IMG/VR virus record: IMGVR_UViG_3300008110_000284 | Location: 1-29,450 of that record | DNA: 29,450 bases | Strand: one strand, 5' to 3' | DNA from: a virus | Shown: positions 15,040 to 25,500 of the stretch, one piece after another | Layout: every line of letters starts with the position of its first letter | Numbering within the stretch: position 1 is the stretch's first letter | Position numbers and translations under genes: made by a program | Notes under the pieces: generated by a model | Told to the model about the DNA's origin: nothing | Database searches by the model: none | What the model saw: the letters and a program-made list of their open reading frames with translations, nothing else

Positions 15040-18000
15040 CATTTCGATTAGGAGTTGTTGGTGCGGTAAAGTTTGCAACATATCTAGCATAACCTTTAGT
15101 TACTCTTAATTCATCAATAAATCCATTCCAAGATTCTGTAAGCGCAGGATTATCTCCTACAAAAAAAGTTTGGTCGTGAGACAAATAATTAGTAAAAGAT
15201 GTTGTTGATCCTACCTGTGTGCCATCAAGAAATAGTCTCATACTTCCACTACTTCTAGTCACAGCAAAATGCGTCCATGTGTTTGCAACAACTGTACCTG
15301 CCGATACAACTGATGCTGATCCTGAATAAAATTGTAATGCAGCCGCACTCAAACCAAAAGAAAATCGACCAGCTGTAGTATCTGCGGCACTTGTTCTAGT
15401 AGTGCAGATAGTTCTAAATCCAGCGGCTACAGTAGAAGCATATAACCAACCATCAATAGTAAAATCTCCAGTTCCAAATGTAAATTGTTGGTTTCCACTA
15501 TTCTGTATTCTTAAATAATCTCCAGAACCATCAAAATAAATTGCAGTATTTCCAAACTTTTTCTGAGTTGTTGATGCTCTAGAATTACCAATAACATCAA
15601 TGTTACCCATCATACTTCTATCAATGATTCCTGATGCATTAGCAGAAGCTGCTCCTAGTAAAAGAGCAGTATTTGCGGTAAGTGTTATTGGCGTTGTTGG
15701 TGGCGTAAATGCAGAAGGATACAATGCTGTTCCTTTAACCACATGCAAATCTGTTATGTAACCGTTATATGCTACTATACCAGTAGTAGCTCCATTATTT
15801 AAATATCCTATAGAACAGAATGTCTGTGTATTATCAAGAACCACAACAGAACCTGTACCAACACTTGTACCATTGATATAAAGAGTAGCACTTCCTGCTG
15901 AAACACTTACTGCAACATGCGACCAAGTGTTTCTAGATACCGTAGAAGAAGATGTTATTAATATATTAGAACCACCGGTGCTAGGTCTAACTTGAAATCT
16001 TATGTTGCCTGTACCATACAATTCTAAAAGTAATGAGCCGTAGTTAGTTACGTTTGCGTTACTTACTTGATAAAGATGCGCTGCATTAGTTGACAAAGGC
16101 AATGCTGTAGGATATATCCAACACTCAATAGTATATGTGTTAAGTGGTGGCAAGAAATGACTAAGTGGTACGGTTAAGTAATCACCGGTACCATCAAAGA
16201 AATAAGAACCACTATAAACTGTAGTATCATATGCTAATTCTTTACCAAATGGTGAAAATTTAGAAACTGATGTGTTACCTGAAGGTGTTAATGTATATCC
16301 TTTAGGGCTGTTATCTATCAGTCTGTTATTTTGAAAAGTTAACAGAGATACGTTAGCTGAATTAGCACCTTGACTTGTTGTTGTTAATGGTACAGTAGAC
16401 GGTGTGAAGTTTGCTGTATATAATGCTTGACCTTTAACTACGCGAAGATTAGAAAGATGCCCATTTATACTACTATTAGTTCCGCCATTTTCTTGTCCAA
16501 TATAAACTGGGTTAGCGGTACTACTAAAGTTTGTTGTTTGTATACCATTGGCTACTATGTTTCCATTTAAAAATAATCTTGTATTTGATGACTCTCTAGT
16601 TACCGCCAAATGTATCCAACTGTTAGATACAACTATTCCGGATGTTTTAGTTACACCCGGCTCGCCTGTAACAACTTCTGTAAAAAATAAAGCACTATTA
16701 CTAAATTTTAAACTCCATGTACCAGCCAAACCAGCACCAGAGGCTCTAGTTGAAATAATTCTAGAGTTGGCACCACCAAAGGTACCAATAGAATATATCC
16801 AAGTTTCAATTGTAAAATCACCTGTACCAAAAGCAAAATTGGTATTTGCAGGAACAGTAACGTAATCACCACCCGAATCAAAGTAGGTACTCCAAGTGTT
16901 TGCAGAGTTAGCAGAAAAGGTATAACCATATGGAGTAAATGTTGATGGGCATACAGAACCAACTCTTGTTAGAGTAAGGTCGTTATTACTACTATCATAA
17001 AAAATTTCATTGTTGCCAGAATATTTTGTTTGAGTGGTTAACAATACCACATTACTAGAGTTCGCACTTTGGCTTGTCAAAGTTAATGGTACTGTTGAAG
17101 ATGTGAAACTGCTGGTATAAAGTGCTTGACCTTTTGTGATGCGAAGATTGCTTATGTAAAAATTTCCATAAGCTGTCCAAGTATCTGCATATCCAATTTT
17201 AAAGGTGGTACTAGAATCTGTTAAGTTTGTGCTATTAGTTCCAGTAGCATCTAATGTACCATTTTTAAACCAGTAAACTGTAGATCCGGTTCTTACTAAC
17301 GCCCAATGTGTCCAAGCATTAACTTCTACATCTGATCCCGAAAAGAAATCACTGGTACCTCCAAGTCTCGCACCAATCTTTGTTGGACTTAATGAAGAAT
17401 TTTTATAAATTTGCCACCCAGAAGTAGCATCACTAAGTTTTTTACCAGTAACACCCATAGTGCCGGTCCAAGATATAGGATATAACCAAAACTCTACAGT
17501 AAAATCACCTGAACCTAAATCTAGAGTTGGAGTTTGAGCTATCTGAACATAACTAGTATTGAAATAAACAGAACCCATAGTTTGGTCATCAGACAACGAA
17601 AGTGGTGGTACTATAGTATTTGTTATTGAACTATTTGCACTTGCGGTTCTAGTTAAAGTAAATGATGATGCACTTGCGTCTATCACTCTATTACTGTTGG
17701 CAATTAATAATACTGTATTTGATATGGCTGTTAATGGTGATGTTGGTGGTGTAAAAGTTGATGTATATAAACAAGTTCCATTAGCAACACGATGATTGCT
17801 GACATATGCACCTGTTGTATTGTAACGAGTTTCACCAATTGACCATGAACCAGTAGCATAAGAACCTGATACTGTTGCATTTCCAGCAGAAATTCCATTG
17901 ACCCAAACTGTCATCAAATTATTATTATCTCTAGTCATAGCAACGTGGTACCATGTATTTGCTAAAGGAGCAAATGAAGTTGTTACTAAATCTCCAACAT

Positions 18001-18937
18001 TGAATTTATTTGCTCTAAGAGAACCTCCTACGTTATCCCAATAGAGGCAATAACCATTTGTAGCATTAACACCCCATATTACCATATCTGATGCAGGTCG
18101 CGTATTGAAGTATAACCACCCTTCGACAGTAAATTGACCTGGCAAGTTAAAGCTTGCACTTGAAGTGGTTGTGTAATAACTGCTGTTGTTAACAAACCAT
18201 GACCATGTATTTGCAAAAGGTGTAGATGCAGTTGGTATTGGTGTACCATTCTTAGTAATTAAAAATGTATTATTACTTGCATCATCGAAAGCAGAGTTTG
18301 AAGTAGTCTCACCTGTTAGTGATAGTGTAGTATAGTAATAATACGGATCATTAATTGAAATAGTTAAAGTTATGCTCTGTTGAGTAGTTTGATTTTGAGC
18401 ATCGTTTACTAGAATTGTAAGGTTAGATACCGATGATTCTGTTACTGTTCCTGAAATTAAACCTGAAGAAGATAATGTTACTCCGTCAGGTAATATTCCT
18501 GAATACAAACTATAAGTTAGTGGTGCATCACCGGTTGCTAAAAGTTGAACACTTACAGAAGTTCCTAAAACTGTGTATACGGTGCTGGTGAAAGAAGGAA
18601 AACCAGAAGTAGTGACTCCGTTTGTGTATATTGCACCAGAGTTGTTATTATTGAACATCATCAAATTTACAGTTGATGCTGCAATTGCAGGAACAACAAC
18701 CCTATATTCACCACTACTTACAAAAGTATTTGATACAGGAGAACCATTCAGATAGATTGTAGCACCAGGTAAAAAACCATATCCTATCAATTTTAAATAT
18801 CCACCAGAACTAGAGACAGCAGTATCATCCAATTCAACATATGAAGAATCGGTAACAATTACATTTGTGATAGCAATACGGTTATCTTGAGTAAAACTCT
18901 TAACATCAGTTTTGCTAATTAATTTTTGACTGTTCAT
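15035..18937 (-). CDS. Giant LamG-repeat fibre/adhesin protein, 1300 aa, five jelly-roll repeats
   Basis: Probable host-recognition protein. Residues 22-120 look like an IPT/TIG-type beta domain (SGGYLKLIGYGFLPGATIYLN). Residues 125-195 match the putative-Ig (He_PIG) pattern: GDAPLTYSLYSGILPDGVTL then SGLISGT. Five LamG/concanavalin-like domains follow at about 245-395, 455-615, 685-848, 912-1080 and 1133-1295, each with FDGTGDYL...TGDFTIEGW..., NTWxHxAxTR, LFLNG and ISNLRVxKGxALYT..FTPST elements. LamG domains commonly bind carbohydrate, so surface polysaccharide or LPS is a plausible target. Linkers repeat a TTTSQxANSxNVxLLT motif. No signal peptide, no catalytic motif. The start overlaps the stop of the upstream paralogue as ATGA, with AAGGA before it. 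Confidence 0.9.
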   Translation of the reverse strand: MNSQKLISKTDVKSFTQDNRIAITNVIVTDSSYVELDDTAVSSSGGYLKLIGYGFLPGATIYLNGSPVSNTFVSSGEYRVVVPAIAASTVNLMMFNNNNSGAIYTNGVTTSGFPSFTSTVYTVLGTSVSVQLLATGDAPLTYSLYSGILPDGVTLSSSGLISGTVTESSVSNLTILVNDAQNQTTQQSITLTISINDPYYYYTTLSLTGETTSNSAFDDASNNTFLITKNGTPIPTASTPFANTWSWFVNNSSYYTTTSSASFNLPGQFTVEGWLYFNTRPASDMVIWGVNATNGYCLYWDNVGGSLRANKFNVGDLVTTSFAPLANTWYHVAMTRDNNNLMTVWVNGISAGNATVSGSYATGSWSIGETRYNTTGAYVSNHRVANGTCLYTSTFTPPTSPLTAISNTVLLIANSNRVIDASASSFTLTRTASANSSITNTIVPPLSLSDDQTMGSVYFNTSYVQIAQTPTLDLGSGDFTVEFWLYPISWTGTMGVTGKKLSDATSGWQIYKNSSLSPTKIGARLGGTSDFFSGSDVEVNAWTHWALVRTGSTVYWFKNGTLDATGTNSTNLTDSSTTFKIGYADTWTAYGNFYISNLRITKGQALYTSSFTSSTVPLTLTSQSANSSNVVLLTTQTKYSGNNEIFYDSSNNDLTLTRVGSVCPSTFTPYGYTFSANSANTWSTYFDSGGDYVTVPANTNFAFGTGDFTIETWIYSIGTFGGANSRIISTRASGAGLAGTWSLKFSNSALFFTEVVTGEPGVTKTSGIVVSNSWIHLAVTRESSNTRLFLNGNIVANGIQTTNFSSTANPVYIGQENGGTNSSINGHLSNLRVVKGQALYTANFTPSTVPLTTTSQGANSANVSLLTFQNNRLIDNSPKGYTLTPSGNTSVSKFSPFGKELAYDTTVYSGSYFFDGTGDYLTVPLSHFLPPLNTYTIECWIYPTALPLSTNAAHLYQVSNANVTNYGSLLLELYGTGNIRFQVRPSTGGSNILITSSSTVSRNTWSHVAVSVSAGSATLYINGTSVGTGSVVVLDNTQTFCSIGYLNNGATTGIVAYNGYITDLHVVKGTALYPSAFTPPTTPITLTANTALLLGAASANASGIIDRSMMGNIDVIGNSRASTTQKKFGNTAIYFDGSGDYLRIQNSGNQQFTFGTGDFTIDGWLYASTVAAGFRTICTTRTSAADTTAGRFSFGLSAAALQFYSGSASVVSAGTVVANTWTHFAVTRSSGSMRLFLDGTQVGSTTSFTNYLSHDQTFFVGDNPALTESWNGFIDELRVTKGYARYVANFTAPTTPNRNA
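15066..15108. repeat. Direct repeat, copy 1 (3' end of 1300-aa LamG gene)
   Basis: This 43-bp stretch matches 18965-19007 with 40 of 43 bases identical by eye. It encodes the RVTKGYARYVANFT-type ending shared by the two LamG paralogues. Together with similarity in the 5' parts, it shows that one gene arose by duplication of the other, and it offers a site for recombination between them. Confidence 0.85.
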
Positions 18938-21900
18938 AGTCCTTTATTTGGAGAAGTAGGAGCTGTAAAGTTTGCAACGTATCTAGCATAACCTCTAGTA
19001 ACTCTTAGGTCATCTATGTATCCTTGATAATGGTTCGTAGCTGTAGCATCTCTATTACCAACCGAAGTACCTATAGTTACATCTCGGTCGGTACAAGATG
19101 CTGCACTTGTACCGTTACCTGTTGTTGGCTTTGTTCCATCCAAATATAGAGTGACTGTTGTACCGTATCTAACAACAGCAACATGAGTCCAAGTGTTTAT
19201 CGTTAATGCAGTTGAAGATGTAAATAAAGTGGCGTTATTAATCACAACTAACGGAAATCCTGTGGCACTTATTGACAAAGCTAAGCCCGTTGTTGATGCT
19301 GCACTAGTGCGAGAATCAATTACTGTCATTGCTTTAGACACGGTAGTAGGATACAACCATGCTTCTATTGTAAAATCTTGAGTTCCAAAATAACAACTTA
19401 GTGCAGACCTAGCATAAGCATAAACAGAAATGTAATCTCCTGTTCCATCGAAGAAATAACTATGTGTTCCCCATTTACTGGTTCCAGGCAATAACCTAAC
19501 ATTGCCGTTTAACTGCAATGTATTTTGCATAGTGCTATCTAAGACACTAGTGGTCGCGCCAGAAAGTAACACTTTAGTTGTAGATGCATATTCTCGATAA
19601 CCAAAAGGTCTAGCTGACGGAGTAAAGTTACCTGTATATACGGCAGTACCATTTACAAATCTGTAGTTAGATATGTAACCAACATAAGGTCCTCCTAAGT
19701 CTCCGCCAACACCTATTCTAAACTGTTTAGCAACACCGTTGTAATTGTAAATTGTTACACCAGTAAAATTATAAGTTGTCGCATCAGCAATTCCATTAAC
19801 ATAAAGTGATCCAGTATTTCCATTTCTAACAACAGCAATATGACTCCAACAATTTGCAGCTACGGATCTTGTTGTTCCAGTTAATGCTTTGGTTGAAATA
19901 CCTGATGCAGCATCAGTAAAAGAAAACTCCAGAAAATTGCCTGAGGTGAGAGTAAAAATACAAGCACCACCAGATTGCCAATTATTAGATATACCTCTAG
20001 ATGCAGCGTTTGTTGTTGGATAAACCCACGCTTCAATTGTAAAATTTGAAGCACTAGGAAGAAAATCATTGTTGGCGGTACAAGTCAAATAGTTTCCGCT
20101 AGCCGGAGCCAAATACATTGAAGTGCCGTTGTCATCATATGTGTAAGTATTTGCTGAAGAAAAGGGTGAAAAATTTACTACTGAAACTTGAGCTGTAGTG
20201 TATAAAGATAAAGCATTATTACTTTTGTCAATAAATCCATAGTTATTGCAAGTTAACAATGTTACATTAGAAGAATTTGCACCTTGACTGGTTGTTGTCA
20301 ATGATGTAGAAGATGGTGAAAAGTTTGCTGTGTATAATGCTTGACCTTTAACAACTCTAGCATTTGAAATATATCCATTGTAGTAACCAGAAGCAAAACT
20401 TCTATTATCTCCCACTTGACCTAATATGATATCTTGCGCTGTAGATCCATAATCATTAGAATCTGTGTAAGTGGTTGAATTCACCACACCGTTTAAATAC
20501 ATCTTAGTAACACCAGAACTACGAACCGCCGCAATATGATACCATTGGTTAGCAGTTATGCTACCTGATGAAAACGATATTCTAGAAGTATTACTAACAA
20601 CATAAGCTAGAGTGCTACCAGCCCAATAAATAGTAGGTTTAACTTGAGAGGCAGCACCTGATTGTCTAAAATCTATTAAACCACCACCGGTAACAATTGG
20701 ATAAAACCAACACTCTACGGTAAAATCACCGGTTCCTAAAGCAAATCCTACATTGCTCTGTGTTATTAGTGTATCTCCTCCACTAAAGTATACACTCCAA
20801 TTAGGCACAAATGGATTAAATGATGAAAAATTAGGAGTTCCTACTTTAGTTAATGCTCTCTCATTAATGCTAGCATCAATAAACAAACTGTTATTATTTG
20901 AAGTTAATGTTTGGCATGTTAGTAACAATACATTAGCCGAGTTGGCACTTTGACTTGTTGTTGTAATTCTACTTGTTGAAGGTGTAAAAGTGCTAGTGTA
21001 TAGTGCTTGTTTTGAAACGCGAACATTACTAATATAACCTAGAAATAATTGGTTCAATGGTCGAGTGTTACCAATAACCAATATATCTGTTTGGTTTAAA
21101 TCTGTAGAGAATGTACCTGAACCTTCTTGAGTACCATTTAAAAACAACCTTACAGTTGTACCACTTCTTGTTAAAGCAAAATGATACCAAGTGTTAACTG
21201 CTATAACTGTAGTACCAGAAACAACAGTAGATGATATTGTTGCTGCAAGAGCACCACCAGACGCACCGTTAATACGAATTTCCCAACCGGTTGTTTGTGC
21301 TGTACCTCCTTTTGCAACAAGCCCTCTTTGACCAGAAACGCTCGTTGCATAGAACCAACCTTCTACTGTAAAATCACCAGTACCAAATCTAAGTGCGGCA
21401 CTATCTGCTACTTGTAAATAGTCACCAGTACCATCAAAAAATGTAGACCCATCTATAGCTGTATTTGAAGTAAAAGGTGTAAAGTGTGAAGGTCTACAGT
21501 CACCGTTTACTGTAACAGTAAATCTGTTATCTGATGTATCTGAAAATATTGTTGTTGAATTTGCGTTACTATTATTAGATGCTAATGCTTCTCCACTCAA
21601 TAATAAAGTAGTATTTTTCCAATAATCATCTGAACCACTAATTATTAAAGTTATAGTTTGTTGAGTAGTTTGATTTTGTCCATCGGTTAACAATACATCA
21701 AAAGTTGTTGTTGATGTTCCTGATGTTGTACCTGAAATTAAACCTGATGAAGATAAAGACAATCCAGTTGGTAATGTTCCTGAATATAAACTATAAGTCA
21801 GCGGAGCATCACCGGAAGCTAAAAGTTGGATGCTTACTGTTACAGTACCCGAAGTATAACTAGTGGTTGTAAAAGTAGGAAAACCAGAAGTTTGTAGGTT

Positions 21901-22221
21901 AGCATAGATTACTCCACTATTCAACCTACTGTCAAATATCATCAATGGGTATGAACCAACAGCAGTTGCTGGTATTACAGCACGATACTCGACTGAACTA
22001 ATGTAGGTATTTGATACCAATGCATTGTTGAAATATACTTTGCACTCTGGTACAAAACCATAACCTTTAATTTTTACATAACCACCCGAAGTGCTAACAG
22101 CAGTATCATCTAATTCAATATATGATGCATCAGTAACAACAACACTACTTATACTTATGCCAGCATATTGTGTTATACTGTTAGAATCCGAATCTCTGGT
22201 TCTTACAGATTTACTTGTCAT
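18934..22221 (-). CDS. Giant LamG-repeat fibre/adhesin protein, 1095 aa, four jelly-roll repeats
   Basis: Paralogue of the adjacent 1300-aa protein. It has the same architecture: a beta domain at 20-115 (SGGYVKIKGYGFVPECKVYF), a putative-Ig domain at 130-195 (GDAPLTYSLYSGTLPTGLSL then SGLISGT), then four LamG/concanavalin-like repeats at about 258-415, 475-635, 695-865 and 920-1090. Each has FDGTGDYLQV-like, TGDFTVEGWFY-like, NTWYHFALTR-like and LFLNGT elements, followed by YISNVRVSKQALYTSTFTPST-like strands. It ends with DLRVTRGYARYVANFTAP, nearly the same as the paralogue. The two N-terminal domains are closely similar, suggesting the same attachment point on the virion, while the LamG repeats differ and may recognise different glycans. 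The start overlaps the preceding stop as TAATG. Confidence 0.9.
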   Translation of the reverse strand: MTSKSVRTRDSDSNSITQYAGISISSVVVTDASYIELDDTAVSTSGGYVKIKGYGFVPECKVYFNNALVSNTYISSVEYRAVIPATAVGSYPLMIFDSRLNSGVIYANLQTSGFPTFTTTSYTSGTVTVSIQLLASGDAPLTYSLYSGTLPTGLSLSSSGLISGTTSGTSTTTFDVLLTDGQNQTTQQTITLIISGSDDYWKNTTLLLSGEALASNNSNANSTTIFSDTSDNRFTVTVNGDCRPSHFTPFTSNTAIDGSTFFDGTGDYLQVADSAALRFGTGDFTVEGWFYATSVSGQRGLVAKGGTAQTTGWEIRINGASGGALAATISSTVVSGTTVIAVNTWYHFALTRSGTTVRLFLNGTQEGSGTFSTDLNQTDILVIGNTRPLNQLFLGYISNVRVSKQALYTSTFTPSTSRITTTSQSANSANVLLLTCQTLTSNNNSLFIDASINERALTKVGTPNFSSFNPFVPNWSVYFSGGDTLITQSNVGFALGTGDFTVECWFYPIVTGGGLIDFRQSGAASQVKPTIYWAGSTLAYVVSNTSRISFSSGSITANQWYHIAAVRSSGVTKMYLNGVVNSTTYTDSNDYGSTAQDIILGQVGDNRSFASGYYNGYISNARVVKGQALYTANFSPSSTSLTTTSQGANSSNVTLLTCNNYGFIDKSNNALSLYTTAQVSVVNFSPFSSANTYTYDDNGTSMYLAPASGNYLTCTANNDFLPSASNFTIEAWVYPTTNAASRGISNNWQSGGACIFTLTSGNFLEFSFTDAASGISTKALTGTTRSVAANCWSHIAVVRNGNTGSLYVNGIADATTYNFTGVTIYNYNGVAKQFRIGVGGDLGGPYVGYISNYRFVNGTAVYTGNFTPSARPFGYREYASTTKVLLSGATTSVLDSTMQNTLQLNGNVRLLPGTSKWGTHSYFFDGTGDYISVYAYARSALSCYFGTQDFTIEAWLYPTTVSKAMTVIDSRTSAASTTGLALSISATGFPLVVINNATLFTSSTALTINTWTHVAVVRYGTTVTLYLDGTKPTTGNGTSAASCTDRDVTIGTSVGNRDATATNHYQGYIDDLRVTRGYARYVANFTAPTSPNKGL
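18965..19007. repeat. Direct repeat, copy 2 (3' end of 1095-aa LamG gene)
   Basis: This stretch is the partner of 15066-15108, offset by 3899 bases, with three mismatches in 43 positions. Recombination between the copies would delete or exchange a whole LamG gene. Confidence 0.85.
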
Positions 22222-22550
22222 TAACTTATTTCGCTTCCAAACGCAGAAAAACTTATAGTGCTTGTTGAAGCATTTACGGCCAATATATCCAATGCACCCA
22301 TAGTGATACCAAGTGTCAGGGTGATTGTATCGTTACCTGGTAGTTGTGTATCGAAGTTTAAAAAATGTTTAGATGCCAATGCTTCTGAAATTGGTCTAAC
22401 AGCAACTCTAAAAGTTGCTGCTGTGTTTACTTGGTTACAAATACTGATTGTGCTGATAACGGTATTTGTATTCGCAGGAACGGAATACAAGTTTGAAGTG
22501 GTGTTCGCAGTTGTCAGAGTTTGACCTAAAATTTTATAAATTATACCCAT
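22221..22550 (-). CDS. Small beta-rich tail-fibre-region protein (109 aa)
   Basis: The 109-aa protein begins MGIIYKILGQTLTTANTTSNLYSV and continues with PANTNTVISTISICNQ, TAATFRVAVRP, LPGNDTITLTLGITMGA and ends SFSAFGSEIS. Proteins with this layout (a YKVLGQ opening, a VxxTxxICN strand, FRVAVRP and a LTLGITL strand) occur widely beside phage fibre genes; no biochemical function is known to me. The pattern of strands suggests a compact beta-sandwich, perhaps a virion accessory or fibre-tip protein. The start at 22550 has AAGGA upstream. The stop overlaps the ATG of the 1095-aa LamG gene as TAATG, so the two are probably translated together and may act together. Confidence 0.85.
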   Translation of the reverse strand: MGIIYKILGQTLTTANTTSNLYSVPANTNTVISTISICNQVNTAATFRVAVRPISEALASKHFLNFDTQLPGNDTITLTLGITMGALDILAVNASTSTISFSAFGSEIS

Positions 22551-22559
22551 CGTTATTCC

Positions 22560-25500
22560 TTATGCACCCATCAGTAAGAATGGGCTTAAACTTGTTGTTG
22601 TTGATGAAGTTCCGGTGTTAGCTTTAGCGAAGGCTGAGTTGGCATAATCACCAGCTGAATTTGCCGCTGCATACGAATTATTAACATATACTTGTAAATC
22701 AACACCATTAAGAGTAATTAGTGTTGATTTTACATTGGCTGATAATGTATCTATCGTAAATGAAGCATCATTAATATCTATGTTGTTGTTGGCACCAATC
22801 TCAGGCGTATACCCTTTGAATAGGTACCATTCTTTAGTTACCGCATCACGGATCAGACCAGAGTGTGCATTTGTTCCCGCATTATAGTGTGCCGCAAAAC
22901 CTAAGTCTAATACATCAGAGGTATAGTTGCCAAGACCTAAGATAAACATCGTATCATTCGATGTTAATATTCCAGCGTTTGCAGTAAACGAAGTGCCTTG
23001 AATAGTAAGGTTACCAGTAATGATAACATCACCACTAACAGTACCACCTACATTAGCATCTAATGAGTTATTAGCTCTTATGAATGCACCGTTGGCATAG
23101 ACAGAAGCAGATGCAGCAGTACCAGTATTCGCCGCTAAGAATGCCGCGTTTGCATAACTTGATGCACTATTGGCCACACCAAAAGCAGAGTTAGCATATG
23201 AAGCTGCCGAGGCTGCAGCACTACCTGTATTGGCAGCCGCAAAAGCAGCATTCGCATATGAAGCGGCTGAATTAGATGTTGCGTAGGCAGAGTTTGCATA
23301 ATCTGAAACCGTGGTAAGAGAACTACCACCAGAAACTTTTTTAACGGCAACAGTATCTAAGTTTGAAGGTGCCTCACTTAATAATAGTGTTGTACCGGTA
23401 ACAGTATATGCCGAATTTGGTTGTAATACACCGTTAACAGAAACCAATACTGTATATTGATTTGCACTGGTACTTAATGTAAATGTTGTTCCTGTTCCGT
23501 TAGCCGTAAAAGTATCTTCTGCAAATGAAGTGCTAGAAGTATTTGCATAGGCTGCATTAGCAACAGCAAAGGCTGCATTGGCATATGGGCCTGCTGACGA
23601 TGAACCTGAACCACTATTAGCCGCAGAGAATGCCGCATTTGCATAACTTGATGCACTATTTGCAACATCAAAAGCTGCGTTTGCATAAGGACCAGCTGAT
23701 GAGGCACCTGCACCACTATTAGCTGCTGAAAATGCTGCATTTGCGTATGAAGCAGCCGATACAGCTGTTGAGTTAGCCGTATTCGAATTAGTATAAATGT
23801 TGGTGATTTGGTCGTATAAATCAACACCTCTTAGTGTGATTGATGTTGATTTAAGATTTGCTGATACTGTATCAATTAAAAATGAAGGATCATTTATGTC
23901 GATATTATTGTTAGCACCAATCTCAGGCGTATAACCTTTGAACAAATACCACTCTTTAGTTACCGCATCACGAATTAGACCTGCATGAGCGTTAGTGCCG
24001 TCATTGTAATGTGATGCAAAACCTAAGTCTAATACATCAGAGGTATAGTTGCCAGTACCTAAAATAAACATCGTATCGTTTGATGTTAGTATACCTGCGT
24101 TGGCAGAAAATGAGGTACCTTGAATTGTAAGGTTGCCGGAGATAATAACATCACCGGTTATTGTACCACCCACATTAGCATTTAGAGAATTGTTTGCTCT
24201 TATAAATGCCCCGTTGGCATAAGTTGCCGCAGAGTTTGCAACTGCAAAACTTGAGTTAGAATAACTGGCTGCTGAGTTAGCAGTATCCCAAGCAATAGAA
24301 CCATTAGCGTATGTGAAAATATTATTTGCAATAGCAAAGGCTGAATTTGCATAACTAGAAGCACTATTAGCAACTGCAAATCCAGAATTGGCATAAAATG
24401 ATGCGCTGTTAGCCGCTATGAATCCAGAGTTAGCATAAGATGCAGCTGAGTTTGCAGTATAACTTGGTGTGTTAGCTTGAGTATAAATTGTGTTTGTTGT
24501 ATCACTAACAATTCTACCATTAACTTTAAGTATAGATTGACCTGATCCAACAGGCGTCAATCTCATATTCTCATATTTTCCACCTGTAGATGGATCGTGA
24601 GTCCAAACAAAATATTCATCATCATTATCACCAGTTTGAAACTCCAATCTGTTTGTTGTACCTTCATCACCAGTATTGAAATAAACAATACTTGCAAAGT
24701 CTGTATTTCCTGACCAAAATAATCCGTGGTCACTTGTGGTCCAACTGATGTTACCTGTTAATGTGCTGCCTGATTTTAATACTGCGTTGTTAGATGAAGC
24801 GAAAGCACCGTTAGCATAAGATGCAGCTGAATTTGCAACATAACTTGGAGTGTTTGCTTGAATAAATGCAGCGTTGGCATATGTTGCAGAACTGTTGGAA
24901 ACCGCAAATGCGGCGTTTGCATATGAACCAGCTGAGTTAGCAGTAGCCCAAGCTATAGAACCATTTGTTGAAGTAAAGGCATTATTAGCAACTGTAAATG
25001 CAGAGTTTGCTTGAAGAAAAGCTGCATTAGCGGTACTTCTTGCTACCTCATCTGGTGTTGCTGTAGGATTTAATAGATTTGTTCCTACTCCACCTGCTGC
25101 TTGTGTCAAATCAATATAAACACCACGAGCGGTACCACCCTGTTCAAAGATTCTTAGTTTATCTTGATAAGCGTCAATTGTAACACCACCACCAAGAGTA
25201 CCATTAGGTGGTTTATCTAAAAGTATTTCACCACCTTCATCACCACCAACCGGCAATACTGTTAGTTTACCACCACTACCAATTTTTAAATCACCATCAA
25301 ATACTGTACCACTCGTATTTGCAAGTGCATTATTTGCTTTGGCAAACGCAGAGTTAGCATATGAAGATGCACTATTGGCAACATAATCTGGAGTATTCGC
25401 TTTTAAGAATGCTGCATTTGCATATGCGTCAAGGTTTCTACCATTAACAATAATGGCATTAGATACATTTAGTGAACCAGAAACTTTATCAAACTCAAGT

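Noticed and set aside
15035-22221. Diversity-generating retroelement target in the LamG genes
   Set aside because: No reverse transcriptase, accessory gene or adenine-biased template/variable repeat pair is visible in the window; the repeats are ordinary gene duplicates.
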